Source: Lepidodermella squamata (Eukaryota; Gastrotricha). Taken from it: a stretch of DNA of 64,000 nucleotides. A program made the position numbers and the translations under genes. Below, piece after piece: positions 41,872 to 53,778 of the stretch (positions within the stretch are counted from its first letter, which is position 1; each line of letters opens with the position of its first letter). The notes under the pieces were generated by a model that searched no databases, was not told where the DNA came from, and saw only the letters and a program-made list of their open reading frames with translations. The stretch is from assembly GCA_047495785.1 (NCBI GenBank), contig JBLDXI010000018.1, forward strand, positions 1 to 64,000. The letters run 5' to 3'.

Positions 41872-43260
41872 TTACAGGCGTCTCACCGTCGACACACAAG
41901 TTTTTACAATTTCAGGCAACAAGTTTTGTAAAATATAATTTTTAAAAACAGTAATTGAACGAGAGTTAATTATGCATTCTGGTACCTTATTCCATACTTT
42001 GTTAATTCTGTTGCCAATACAAAATCTTCGGGGATCTGAGCGACATTTAGAAGGAACTATGCAGTGTTTCGCCTTTCTAGTGTTAGTAGAATTTTCGAAC
42101 AAAGATGAAAAAGAGACATCAACAAAATTGTGGTAAGCTTTGAAACAAAACAACAAGTCGCGTAAAATTCTACGATGTTCTAATCGTAGTGTACCAGAGT
42201 GTTTGCACGCATCATCGTAGCTCAAGGTTGGAAACACAGCTTTAAGAAATCTTTCTTGTATTTTTTCCAAGTTGTCGATCGTTGTGAGGAAATAGGGGCT
42301 ATACACAGTAGAACAGTAGTCCAGAATCGGCAAAACATAAGTTTTAAAAGCCATTATCTTTAATCGAATGCATCTGAAACTCTTTAAAATAGCAGAGCAT
42401 AGACTTGAGCACCGGTTCATAAGTGTGGCACAATGTTGCGTGAAGCTTAGATCCTTATCAACAACAACGCCTAGGTCTTTAGTAGACTGTACAACGCGAA
42501 TAGGTATGTTATTTATAGTATAGTCTGTCGAGATTTCATCGCTTGCTCCGATTCTCATTACACAACATTTTTCACAATTTATATCGAGACCATTTTCATT
42601 AAAACAAGAAATGATGTTGTCGAGATCTTTTTGCAAAACACATTTGTCTTCATTTTTCACAATCGGTCTGAACACTTTGTTGTCATCAGCGAAAAAAAAT
42701 AAGGGAGACTCGACTTTCGTGTCGATATCGATAGCTATAAGAAATATAATAAATAGAAGCGGGCCAAGAACTGAGCCCTGAGGCACACCTGAGTTCACAT
42801 TTCTCCAACCTGACATACTGTTACCTATTTTAGTTCGGGAATTGCGGTCTAAGAGGTACGACTTTAGCCACGCGAGTAGATTTCCGCATATGTTTAAACT
42901 CTTAAGAGCACTTATTAGCTTGAAAATAGGAACAGAGTCGAAGGCTTTCGCCAAATCAAGGTAGATTATGTCCACGGGTATATTATTATCTCGGTAGAAC
43001 GTGAATTTATTGAGACAGATTAAGAGCAATAGTTCAACATTTCGCTTTTCCAGGAAGCCGAACTGGTTAGGCGGTATCACATTATTTCTATTCAGATACT
43101 CAGTAAGAATATTTTTTATAATTTTTTCTTGCAATTTGCAGATGTTACTGGTAAGACTGATAGGCCGGTAATTTTTAGCTTCCAGCCGAGATCCGCTTTT
43201 CTTGTAGATAGGAATAACATCTGCCACCTTCCAAACGTCTGGTAGCTGACCTGAGAGCAT
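41872..43260 (-). mobile_element. Non-LTR retrotransposon (LINE) reverse transcriptase, 5'-truncated
   Basis: A 462-codon open frame covers most of the reverse transcriptase: PDVWKVADVIPIYKKSG and NYRPISLTS (fingers), LDLAKAFDSV (motif A), SGVPQGSVLGPLLF (motif B) and FFADDNKVF (motif C, FADD). Thumb and C-terminal parts follow. An in-frame stop lies just upstream of the first ATG and no endonuclease domain is found, so the copy is truncated or broken at its 5' end. It resembles CR1/Rex-like LINEs. Its long open frame suggests it is young. The frame at 43116-43403 is in another phase and not supported. Confidence 0.85.
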
Positions 43261-43475
43261 AGAAGAGTTTCATTCGACACGCATTCGACGACAGTGCGTG
43301 AGACATACAGCTTGTGGCTAACCAAAAAATGTTCGGCCATTAAACTCAGCCAATTAGCGCAGTCGGGCTCTGGCTCGCGCGCAAGGAGTGTGAGCAAGAG
43401 CACGGCGGAACACTGAGCTGATTACCGTACCTCGGTCGACACCTACGAACCGAAGCCCGGCAAAAGTGTTTGATA

Positions 43476-43995
43476 CCGTATTCCCTTGCAAACTGTGGCA
43501 CTGCCGTTATACAAGAAGTGAGCTGGCATGCAACTATACCCCGGGGGACAATGGCATGCCTTTAACGGATGGGGTAAATTGGGAAAATTTGAAGTTTTCA
43601 ATTAAGATGATTAACGCTGTAATGGCACTCATTTTTACATTGCGATGCGCATTCTTCGTGGTTATGGCGTATTTCGAAGCTGATTGGAGACTTGCGCAAA
43701 TTCTGACTTTCGCCATTTATTTTTTTTAATTTTTCGACTAAAATTCGTAAATATATTTTAGTCATCTTCTACAACCGATATTTCTTTTAACTAATCAGAT
43801 TAACTAATCAAAGTAAATTTTTGGCTTTTGCATTCGCGCATCAAAATAGATAAAATCACAATTTTAATCCTACTTCGCTTATTATACCAGTCCCTTTCGG
43901 TTAGTGGCACTGCCATACTTAATGAGGGATTTCGATAGTCAATTTTTGATGTGCCAGCGTTTATATTGGCTGCCACAGTTTGCAAGGGAATACGG
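43476..43995. mobile_element. MITE with perfect 25-bp terminal inverted repeats and TA duplication
   Basis: The ends 43476-43500 and 43971-43995 are exact inverse complements starting CCGTATTCCCTTGCAAACTG. TA flanks both sides (43474-43475 and 43996-43997), as in Tc1/mariner-type insertions. The 520-bp body holds no transposase; the 87-codon frame at 43466-43729 has no known domain. Confidence 0.85.
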
Positions 43996-43997
43996 TA

Positions 43998-44747
43998 AGA
44001 GAGATTGCAGGCCCGTCGCATCCCGTTCGACCAGAGCGCAACGTAATAATCGACTACGGCCACGTGGGGGTTGTTATATCCTACTCTCCTCTACTTTGAT
44101 AGAGCGGAGGCTATCATGATTTTACTAGGCTGAGATGAAATGGATGATCACAGATATTCTAAATAGCTAGTGTTCCTAGCCGATGGCCCCAATTGGCAAT
44201 TATAAAATGCTGTTATAGCCTTTTTTTGCCATCCATAGTGATTTCACCTAAAAAGCGAGCGAACAGAGAGCACTGTGAAGATTTTCCACTGAAACATGCT
44301 CCAAAACTTTTCAAAATCGAAAAAACAGTTGGATAAACTCACATTTTGTTTTTGGTCTTGCCCCCATCCCCCATCCCCTGGCATTGAATGGCCGCTTGAA
44401 TACCTGCTTCGCCTAAGTCAACTAATTTATATGTATACAGCCGAAGGTCGGTTATTTGAGACGAATCAGGTTGAATTAGCTACCCGGAATCATTTGTTGG
44501 TTGCTTTAATTTGGCCGTGCTTCTTATAGATCTCGGATCTGGCCACACACGCTGCCAAAAAAAAATTTGCTATCAATGAATCGTTCAGGCACACATTAAC
44601 ATTGCCAGATATATTTAATATTCTATTAATTTTCAGGGCGATCGTTCTTTACTTCCACAGTATCAGAATTACTTCAAATTAAATTGAACGTACGTTATAG
44701 AAATGAAATAAATGTATAAGCTACGTTCCTCGAAAGCTTTGAGCCCA
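43998..44747. other. Intergenic with dispersed repeat B, copy 2
   Basis: Positions 44227-44352 resemble 30757-30870 (GCGAGCGAACAGAGAG, CACTGAAACATGCTCC, ending AACTCACATTTTG). No gene is recognised. Confidence 0.5.
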
Positions 44748-46590
44748 CTAATAACCGACAACCATCTTTTGCACGTAATAAGCATCAACCGCCGCACTGA
44801 CTATAATAACGAAACTTGCAAAAAAGACGTCGGAAATTCTCACCATCCTCAGAGATACTTTCTTCTCCAACAAACGAATAGCCACAGCGTACGTGATGAA
44901 TTCATAAAAGCTTAGAACAAGCCCCATGACAAATTTAAATGCTACAACGTTTACGATGTAAACAGTTTCAGATGTCTTAGGAATGTTCTGGAAAGCCAGA
45001 GAAAGCAACACGGAAAAGACTATTACCAAGGCCACGCCGATGTTCGCTCTATCAGGGGAATCCGGAGGTGTCACTAGTGAAGCAATCTGGAGTATATACA
45101 GCGAAATTACGGGTAAGAATAGGTTTGCGGCATAGTACTCGGCCCGGCGTTTGAATTTGACAGGGAAAGCCATGCGCAAAACAGCCGTGTCACCCGATAG
45201 ATTACTCAGTTTCAGATAAGCCGGGCTGCAACCGGCGAAATTCCAAATATCCGTATCGCTGATGAATGTGTCCCTCGCAGATAAGTCCACTTCGAATCTT
45301 GTGACATTGAATAAAATGTAGCCGATATCTTCCTCGCTGTCGATGAAAATGTTGCACTCAAGGGTGTCGAAAGGAAATCTGGCGAAATTAAACTCAGCAC
45401 ACACAGAGTCAAAGCGGGTAGTCATCCATGTCTGTAGAATGCCGTCGTTGAAGAATGGCCAGATGGAGATTTGGTTTCGTAAATCGCTAAAAATAAAAAA
45501 TGCTTCTAATAAGAACTTCCACTTCCGTGGCCGATCACAAGCTTATATACAGCTTTGGGGTTTATATACAGTGCTCCCTCGATAACTGCTCAGGGTCGGA
45601 GTCCAGAACCCAGACCCGAGACCCGAGATATTATCGAGGGAAACAGTTATCAAGGGTCAAGGGATTTACGTTTTTTGCTTTAACATGCGCAACATATTAT
45701 GGTGCCACGCGGCAGGTGGCAGCTTTGATTCTCAAAAAGTGTTGTATTTATTAGAGAGGGTATGCTGATGAAAGGGGTGCAGTTATCGAGGGAGCACTGT
45801 ATAGATTGCTGTATAGATCGCAAGAATTCGAGTCATCTCCCTCAATCTTCAATTTCTCGTCACTGGCCGTGAACATTTATATATAATCTTGTAATATTGA
45901 GCTTGTTTAAAAGATCATGGTCGCGGTGAAATGGGAAATCGTCATAGAAATTTGAATTGATTATTTTACCCTTTCATGTTTCCTGGCCGAATTCAAATTC
46001 ATCAAATTCAAATTACCGTGAATTTTAAAAGACTAAATTCCGAAATCGTCCTCATGGCCCCATGAAAGGGTTACAGCATACCTGAACAAGGGCGCAGACT
46101 GTCTTAGCGGATTCGCGTGAATTATTGGCGGAATCCAATGATTCTTAACTGGTTTCGCAACTTTCATCTGCATTAAAGTGTCGTTTCCTGTCAACGTTCG
46201 GCAGAGCGTTTCATTGTTGATGAGGTCGCTGCAACTTGCGACTGGGCAGGTCGTTCGCCACGTGGCAGTCACAGCGGCAAATATAGATAGGCTTAATGAG
46301 TTTAAAAAGCGAGCATTGTCATACAACGTAATGCTTGTTGAGGCCTACCTCTGTTCTAGATCATTTATTCCCATGAATCGATAGAGAGTGAATTCGATTC
46401 CAACTTCAATCGGCCGGTTTCGATTGAAGAGCCAGTAGTTAGGCAGCGCATTGGATGAAGCTTCCGGGCAGAATTGGTCATAAGCTTCTTCAATTGAAAT
46501 CTTAACCATTGAATTTTTTACTGGCTCAAGCCTTGCTTCTGAATGGTAGCGTAATGGAAGGCTCAGCAATACAAGAAAAACACTTGACAT
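44748..46590 (-). CDS. Divergent Cys-loop ligand-gated ion channel, LGIC-2
   Basis: Exons 46590-46349, 46291-46082 and 45486-44748 give 396 aa with an intact frame. The extracellular part has QFCPEAS, RFMGINDLEQ, TTCPVASC and HWIPPIIHANP. The Cys-loop is CAEFNFARFPFDTLEC (14 residues between cysteines). The four membrane helices are complete (NLFLPVISLYILQIASLV; GVALVIVFSVLLSLAF; FVMGLVLSFYEFITYAV; a final helix ending DAYYVQKMV). M2 has Asp at -1', Leu at 9' and Gln at 20'. The M3-M4 loop is about 15 residues with no large intracellular domain. The 595-nt intron contains a pogo-like MITE. It is closest to LGIC-3. Confidence 0.88.
45569..45799. mobile_element. pogo/Tigger-like MITE inside an LGIC-2 intron
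   Basis: The 231-bp element has inverted ends CAGTGCTCCCTCGATAACTG and its complement, flanked by TA on both sides (45567-45568 and 45800-45801). The CAGTG...CCCTCG start is typical of pogo/Tigger families. It has no transposase and lies wholly within the intron 45487-46081. Confidence 0.85.
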
Positions 46591-47660
46591 TCGTGCAGCT
46601 GGCTGATTACCGGCTGAATTGACAGCATCCGAAGCTCAAACACACGTTTCGGCTGCTATAGAATCACCAGTTGAAGTTGAACATGCCTGTGTAGGCATTC
46701 GAGTCAATTTTGTTGCGCGCTGCTGCCGGTAGAATCAACATTGCAAAATTACACCTAGCTGATCCCTGTTGATTTTAATCAGCATCGAATTCCGGGAGTA
46801 AGCCCCGCTTTTTAGTGTTTTCTCGTCATATATGTTGTACGCCTATAAGGGATTTAAGCCTTATCATATCATAGAGTCTTGAAACTTCCGATAAAACTGC
46901 ATTTCGTATTGGTGAAGCGGGAGACATGCAATCATTCGTCCAAAACATGAATTCTGATTAAAATAAAAAAGGCTATAATGGTTTTCGAGATAATTCGGCG
47001 TGTTTTAGTGGAAAGTCTCCAAAATTTTCTCGCTTCGCTCTGTTATTAGCCCAAATGACCCGTCATCTTGGCAAAAACCGCAAACTATTTGTTGCGATCC
47101 ATAACACTCCTAGCTTCAACTTCAACCGTTAGCCGTTGTTCCAACTTATTACGTGAGTCTCGGAAAGATTGCAGACATTCTTTCAACTTTCACTACCAAT
47201 CTGGCGATACGAAAACGAAAAGAGATTGCTTGCATGGGCATAGGCAGTCATTCCACCCTCCAATATGGGCCAGCGGGAAGTTTTGAAGGCATTTCCGAGC
47301 TGCTTTTTGAAAGTTTATCGCCTGAAGCTTGTTTTTGTCTCCGTGGAATGATCAGCTTTTTTATATCCGTCTATTTCGATCGAGAGGTTTTCAATCTGTC
47401 CCTTTTTCAACTTTTAGCAGCGATGGCTAGGCAACACTGTGGAGTGTGGAATTAGCTCGTGAGATTTTGTGAGCTTACTCAGTAAAATAATTCTTGAAAC
47501 TTCCTTGTAGCAATGCGTTATTTTCACCAAACTAAACAGACAAATTAGTGTTTCAGTGCTTTTGTTATGAAAACATTATAGACAATGAATCATAGCATCA
47601 TAGCATTATAGATAATTAAAATGCATTCATCAATATCCAGATCTCACTTTGGGCGGCCCA
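46591..47660. other. Intergenic with dispersed repeat B, copy 3
   Basis: Positions 46965-47050 match repeat B in reverse (GTGTTTTAGTGGAAAGTC, TTTTCTCGCTTCGCTC). A frame at 47153-47455 has no recognisable domain. Confidence 0.5.
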
Positions 47661-49480
47661 CTAATAACCCACAACCATCTTCTGCAAGTAGTAAGCATCT
47701 ACCGCTGTACTGACGATGACAACAAGGCTTGCAAAAAAAACGTCTGTCACTCTCACCATCGCCAAAGATGCTTCTCTTTCCAACAGATGACATGACAAAG
47801 CGTATGTGATGAATTCATAAAAGCTTAGAACAAGCCCCATGACAAATTTAAATGCGACAACGTTCACGAAGTAAACAGTTTCAGATGTTTTAGGAATGTT
47901 GTCGAATACCAGAGAAAGCAACAAGCAAAATGATATTACCAAAGCTACGCCGATGTTCGCTCGATCAGGGGAATCCGGCGGCGTCACAAGTGTAGCAATC
48001 TGGAGTATATACAGCGAAATTACGGGTAAGAATAGGTTTGCGGCGTAGTACTCGGCCCGGCGTTTGAATTTGACCGGGAAAACCATGCGTAAAACATCTG
48101 AACTGCCCGATAGATTAGATAGCTTAACATAAGCCGTACCGCAACCGGCGAATTCCCAAATATCCGTATCGCCGATAAATGTGACCCGCGCAGATGTGTC
48201 GACTTCGAAATTTGTAATATTGAACATAATGTAGCCGTAATCTTCATCGCTGTCGAGGAAAATGTTGCATTCAAGGGTGTCGAATGGAAATCTGGCGAAG
48301 GAAAATTCGGCGCATAATGAGTCCAAACGGGTAGTCTCCCATGTCTGCAGAATGCCCTCTTTATAGAGGGGGTTGATGGAGATGTGGCTTTTCTGATGAT
48401 CCCTAAATGAAAGAGGACGTCAAATGACAACGTTGTATACCGCGATACTAAGCCATCTCTAAGCTACTTAAACTAACAACTGACTCTTACTAACAGTCGT
48501 TAAACTAGAACTAGAAAAACTAAACCATAGAAAAAATACTGAAAAGTAGAAAAATTCGGCTAATCGATTTATCTCGTTTTGTCGACTTTTTCGGCAGCAC
48601 TTTTTCCGCAGCGACGATGCACCGGAAATGTGAAAATCATCCAGCAGCGAAGACTTTCAATTAGAAATTACGGCGGTACCGGCAGAGAGCGAAGCACCAC
48701 TACCATTGGAACTGGTAATGATGGCGGGGATCATCCCTACCACTCCCAATGGCCCGAAGGGGGAGCTCAGTCAGTAACCAAAGGGGGCCCTTATGTCGAT
48801 TATTGTTATCCCTCCTAGTTCTGCGCGGTTCTACTTCGCTCATGCGGTACAGTAACACCCAGCTCGAGAGACAAGAAGACCAGACAAGAAAGTTCGAAAA
48901 AGCCACAGGATCCTATTTCGCACACTGATCATCGCGAATTTGTAAACAGTCATCTATTCTTCAAAGTTTACCTGAAAAAGGGTGGAGGCTCTCTCAGTGG
49001 ATTCGCGTGAATGATTGGTGGAACCCAGTGTTTCTCGAGAGGTTTATATATTACCAGCTGCTCTAAAATGTTGTTACTTTCCAAAGATCGGCAGAGCGTA
49101 TCATTTCCGATGAGTTCAGTGCACTTCGCTATTGGACAAGTCGTTTGCCACGTGGCAACCACAGCGGTAAATAGAGACAAGCTTGAGTTTTTCGAAAAGC
49201 AAGTATTGTCATACAACGTACTGCCCGTTTAGGCCTACCTCTGTTCTAGATCATTTATTCCCATGAATCGATAGAGAAGTAATTCGATTTCAACTTCAAT
49301 CGGTCGGTTACGATTTATCAGCCAGTAGTTAGGTAGCGCATTGGATGAAGCTTCCGGGCAGAACTGGTCATAGGCTTCTTCAAAAGAACTATTAACGATT
49401 GACTTATCTGGCTCATGCATTGCTCCTGAAGGGTAGCATGATATCAGAAGATTCAGCAAGCTAAGGGTAACTTTTGACAT
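47661..49480 (-). CDS. Divergent Cys-loop ligand-gated ion channel, LGIC-3
   Basis: Exons 49480-49239, 49181-48972 and 48402-47661 give 397 aa with an intact frame. A signal peptide (VTLSLLNLLISCYPSGA) is followed by QFCPEAS, RFMGINDLEQ, TTCPIAKC and HWVPPIIHANP. The Cys-loop is CAEFSFARFPFDTLEC (14 between). M2 is GVALVISFCLLLSLVF with Asp at both -1' and 20'. The M3-M4 linker is about 15 residues and the protein ends DAYYLQKMVVGY. It is a close tandem duplicate of LGIC-2; even the 5' splice region (AGGCCTACCTCTGTTCTAGA) is nearly identical. The ligand is unknown. Confidence 0.88.
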
Positions 49481-50206
49481 TTGCGCTGCTTATCGGCTGA
49501 ATATGCAGCATTCGAATAGAACTTAAACACACGTTTCAGCTTACATAGAATCAATAGTTGAACATAGCGCCGCAGCCAGTTGGATCAGCACTACGAAATG
49601 CCAGTTGATTGCTGTTGATTTTAATCGTGATCAAATATCCGGGTGATTCGCATTTTGGTTGTTTTCTTTTTTTTCCATTTCGTAGAGTATCTTGTCAGCC
49701 AAAAACAGTGTGCGAAGTCTGATCCGGGAGCTGAGGCGTGTTACAGCACCCATCCGAAAAACCCAAAGGGTTCCCCTTGTTTGGAATCCCTAATAAGATG
49801 AGGTGTCGTAACACCCTAGCACCCCTGAATTTCGAAACCTTTTGGCCCAAAATCATTGGGCAGTATATAAATGTATTTGTGATTTGAGGAGTAACCACAC
49901 ACAGTGCGCACTATTATCAACTTTAACGCTCGGTTGCAGTTGTGGTCATCGTTCAATCAATCTTTCTTTAATTGTTCTTCCAATCTTTGTGTGTTCCAAC
50001 AGCCTACCGAACGAAAAGCTCTTTATTTTGTCCTTTTTTCCAGATAAAACGAACGAAAATGTACAATTTGGAAGGTAAGAAAAAAGGCGCAGGCACATCA
50101 CGAAAAGGCGCTTGTCCGGGACAGTGCGCCACTCATAACATCGGACGCGCACATACTGAAATTATCGCAAGGAGCGGAATTATCAGACACAGCAGAAGAC
50201 AGAAGG
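49481..50206. other. Intergenic containing a degenerate MITE copy
   Basis: Positions 49706-49841 start CAGTGTGCGAAGTCTGATCC and end with a decayed counterpart, a third member of the short MITE family. No gene is recognised. Confidence 0.5.
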
Positions 50207-50850
50207 CTAGTGATTAGTGGTAGGACACTGGACGGCTTGTAAGTGCGAGGACAGACTGGGCAGGCGACAGCGCTGCTCCAGCGCACTAACACGAACGCGA
50301 TCATCGAGACGGACATGGAGAATGGCGCGCAGACAGTTATTCTGAAGCACGTCTAGGCGGCGGAGCTGTGTCTTCGCAGCAGACGCAAAGGAAACGAAGC
50401 CGAAGGTGGCGATGGAACGGACGAGCGCCAGGTAGGCGGTGCGGCGCCACCGGAAAGACAGCCCTGGCCGGCTAACAACCGAGCGGAACCACGACAAATT
50501 TTTCCCACAGCGATGGAGCACATGGTCGATATGGGGCTTCCAGGTCAACTTCTCATCGAACAGAATGCCCAGAATTCGAAGTACAGAGACTTGCGGGATG
50601 ACAGCGCCTCCAAGCACGAGCCTCACACCGGGGGGGGGGGGGGGGCGACGGGAGAATGCGACAACCTCTTGGCGGCGTTGATTTGCTGCCGCCACAGGCA
50701 CGCCCAAGCGGCGACGCGATCGACTTCCGCCTGAGCACACAGCTCAGCTTCGGGGAACGAGGCACCAGAACCGACAACCGTCAGGTCATCAGCATAGGCA
50801 TCCAAGTCACAGCCAGGGGCACTGGGGGTCCTACCATGATGTGTGTTGAC
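50207..50850 (-). mobile_element. LINE reverse-transcriptase fragment, GC-rich, broken at a poly-G tract
   Basis: The minus strand encodes DAYADDLTVVGSG (motif C, YADD), then after a frame change the thumb region (LRILGILFDEKLTWKPHID, WRRTAYLALVRSIATFGF, LDVLQNNCLRAIL). The frame breaks in a run of 16 G at 50630-50645. The segment is much more GC-rich than its surroundings and is of a different LINE family from the fragments at 18.2 and 41.9 kb. Confidence 0.8.
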
Positions 50851-51244
50851 AATTTGTTGTTTGACTATTATGTACCAAGTACCACATGAACGATAAAACT
50901 CACTTATATTTATTTGCCAGTGATCCCAGTGATGGGAACTCCCTGTTGTCGTGGGTCTTCTTCGTTTCGTGTGAATGTACGTTAAGGAGGATATGAGTGC
51001 CCTCTAAAAAAATGGAGAGTTCTCCCTCCACTGTCAAAGACAAAGGCCGACAGTGGCAATTCAATTCACTGAATTGCTAAATAATTGTAAAGATTCATAT
51101 TCATACTTCTGCTGCGTACACTATTTCCGATTTTTAGCACGATGGGCATTTCGTAGTTTTATTATAATGGGCCTTTCGACGTTAAAATAAAATAACACAA
51201 ATGGGAATCTCGGTCAGAAGTTTTTAACAATGAGTGTTTTTGCA

Positions 51245-51812
51245 TATCGTTGGTATCGCGAGTTAAGGTGCCAAGTGACATTTTTTCGGAAAACGTTTTT
51301 ATGATGGATTCTTACTAATGTTGATACGGCCGATCGAATGGTGACCTCCGTTTCTCAAAATACCCTTCGGAAGTCAAAGGTGCCAAGTGCAAATTTCATC
51401 CGAATTACAAAACTTTTACACCAAAATGATCGTATTAGCCTTCTGAATCGAACTATGTAAAAAATTCATCGCGAAATCATAAAATAACGGTCGAATTCAT
51501 GCTGGAAACTAACTAAAAATGAGCAAATTTATTGCATTCGAGTTTTAAATTTTTTTTTAGTGTGTGATGCATTGTTGCGTCATCGTTTTGTGCATGCGTA
51601 TTTTGGTTAAAGGTGCCAAGTACACCTTATCTCACGCGGGAGCAATTTTCACGTGAAACGAACCATGCCATCGCATTTCTCGCCCCGTAATACCCCCGGG
51701 TTCCAAGCCATGAGAAAAAATACCGGATCAATTTGGAATAAACACGTTTTTTTCGTCTCCTGGAAAATTATGAAAAATGCACTTGGCACCTTTACTCGCG
51801 ATACCAACGATA
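51245..51812. mobile_element. Nonautonomous DNA element with about 33-bp inverted ends
   Basis: Arms 51245-51277 and 51780-51812 are near-perfect inverse complements (TCGTTGGTATCGCGAGT, AAGGTGCCAAGTG), probably with TA at the borders. AAAGGTGCCAAGT recurs internally near 51378 and 51609, so subterminal repeats are present. There is no transposase. Confidence 0.7.
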
Positions 51813-52225
51813 TATTTATATATTTTTTTTTTCGCTTTGTTGTTTCCTTTGGGTAGAAAAGGAAAGGAAAGATTCGTTGGCAGATTCGATGCAGATTTGG
51901 CACTGACGAAAAGGAGGCTAATTTCAGGGCTCAAGGTGTATCATCTGAAAGACCGAAGGCAGGGATCAGCTCAGATGAAAACCTTTCGTTTTTTGGCTAG
52001 GTAAATATTGCATTTACTTCCCTCTCTGTATAGCGATATCTTTGCTTTCTGATTTGATTGGAAAGGCATGGTGAGTCATGTGATGTAATAAAGCGAACCA
52101 TTTTCAAACTCGTAGATAAAAAATTTGGCAGTAAAATCAATTTCCGGCGAATGTTCGCCCGAAGTATCACTGCAGAAAAATATTTTGATCGATGATTGTT
52201 TGAGCCCTCATCGGCCGACTAAAAA

Positions 52226-52233
52226 CATATAAA
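52226..52233 (+). promoter_or_regulatory. TATA box of LGIC-4
   Basis: CATATAAA lies about 45 bp upstream of the LGIC-4 start codon, which implies a very short 5' UTR. Confidence 0.5.
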
Positions 52234-52274
52234 GGATTCCATCAGTTATAGTTTCATCAAGCGCGCAAATAATT

Positions 52275-53627
52275 ATGCGGATTTCTGAAGCTCTCATAGT
52301 TTTTGCTTGTATGTTAACTGTCCTCACATATCAAGTGTCCAGCAAAAACTACGAACCCGCTGCCATGAGGAAGCTTTTCTTCAAGCTGTGCCCTATTGCT
52401 CTTGCTGAAAATCTACCCGCGGAACATCACCAGCTGATTGGTGATCTGTCAACGCCGATAAACAGCTACCTACAATCGAGTCTCCTTTACATTGAGGATG
52501 TTAGCGATCTTGATATGAGGTATAGGGTGGACAAAATGGATTTATATTTCTCCAGTCTTGAAAACTAGTTAGACTTGTTGTCTTATGATCTGCAAAATCG
52601 GGCATTTTAACTAGAGCTCGCATGTAGAACCGTTCATATATTTGTCTAGTGTGACTGCGATGATGTCAATTCGGATTTTTTGGGAAATTCCGTGCGATCG
52701 TGATATCAGAAACGAGTTGTGGCCTGACTACCAAAAACTCAACAGTACTCACCTGGCAAGAGTTCAATTCGAAGTTCCAGTCGATCGAGTTTGGTGGCCT
52801 GATATGCAGCACTTGAACGCCATTGGCGAATCTCGGCCATTAAGAAAGTAAGTGGCTAACTTTACCAACAAATGAATGCTTATCGCATCCCTTTCAGTGA
52901 GAGATTAATCAAAGTTCGGCCGTTTGTTGGTCCGAAACCAAGGTTTCTGATCTACGCAGTGCGTCCGTTCAAAACTACCTGCTTCTTTTTCAAGTATACA
53001 AAATTTCCCTTCGATGCCTCAACTTGCACGTTCGAGTTTGAGAATGAGAATTTGGCGAATGAAGTAGACTTGAAAGTTGAGTTAATAACGTATGTTGTTC
53101 GTTATTCTCCTCTCCGCAACAACGAAATTTGGGAGTTCGTCGACTTTAACGGATCGCTTTCAAATGTGACGGGCTTTCCACATGCCACGATCAACCTGAC
53201 ACTGAAGAGAAAGCCTCAGTACTACGTTGCGAATGTATTTGTCCCTTCTTCGACTCTGTTTATTTTGCAAATTTCAGCCTTGATCATGGACCCACGACAC
53301 CCTGATCGGCCTAACTTCTGCATAACCGTCAACCTGGCGACTTCAGTCCTTCTTGCACTGGTTGACTCGCTCATCCCACGGACCGCCGATGAAGTTTACC
53401 TGATCAACATCTTAATAAGCTCCAATGTTATCTGCGTCCTGATAACTATTTACGCCTTGGTAACTCTAACTCTCAGCGAGCAGAAACTCGGTAAAATTCG
53501 TCTAAGGAAAGGGAATGATTCAAAAGGTGTGAGACTCTTGAGAATTATCGATGCACTGGTAGCCACTAGCGCTTTTCTTATTTTTTTGGCGATCGTTGTA
53601 TATTATGGTTGCAAGATGCTGGAATGA
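52275..53627 (+). CDS. Divergent Cys-loop ligand-gated ion channel, LGIC-4 (+ strand subfamily)
   Basis: Exons 52275-52519, 52650-52847 and 52898-53627 give 390 aa. Both introns are in phase 2 at the same two sites as in the minus-strand paralogues, though exon 2 is 198 rather than 210 nt. A signal peptide (LIVFACMLTVLTYQVSS) precedes LFFKLCPIA, YIEDVSDLDMR and VWWPDMQHLNAIGE. The Cys-loop is CFFFKYTKFPFDASTC (14 between). M1 is NVFVPSSTLFILQISAL. M2 is FCITVNLATSVLLALV with Asp at -1', Leu at 9' and Ser at 20'. M3 and M4 are joined by about 23 residues. The subfamily includes LGIC-8. Confidence 0.88.
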
Positions 53628-53778
53628 GTCTGTAGCAAGAACATAATTATCTTGTATCTTTCATCGCCAGACCAGTGTATAATAGCTTTAACTTTGTTTT
53701 CAGCTCTCACAAAAAATTGGCAAATATGACAAATGAAATATTGAAAATACTCATAATTTACTGATAATTAGTAGGGAA

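Larger units (their letters stand above)
50851..52274. other. Intergenic, 5' flank of LGIC-4, with one MITE
   Basis: Contains the inverted-repeat element 51245-51812. Nothing else is recognised up to the TATA box at 52226. Confidence 0.5.

Noticed and set aside
43116-43403. A 95-codon frame upstream of the LINE reverse transcriptase
   Set aside because: It is in another phase and shows no endonuclease or gag-like motif.
50656-50889. A plus-strand frame over the LINE fragment
   Set aside because: Antisense shadow of the GC-rich reverse-transcriptase frame.
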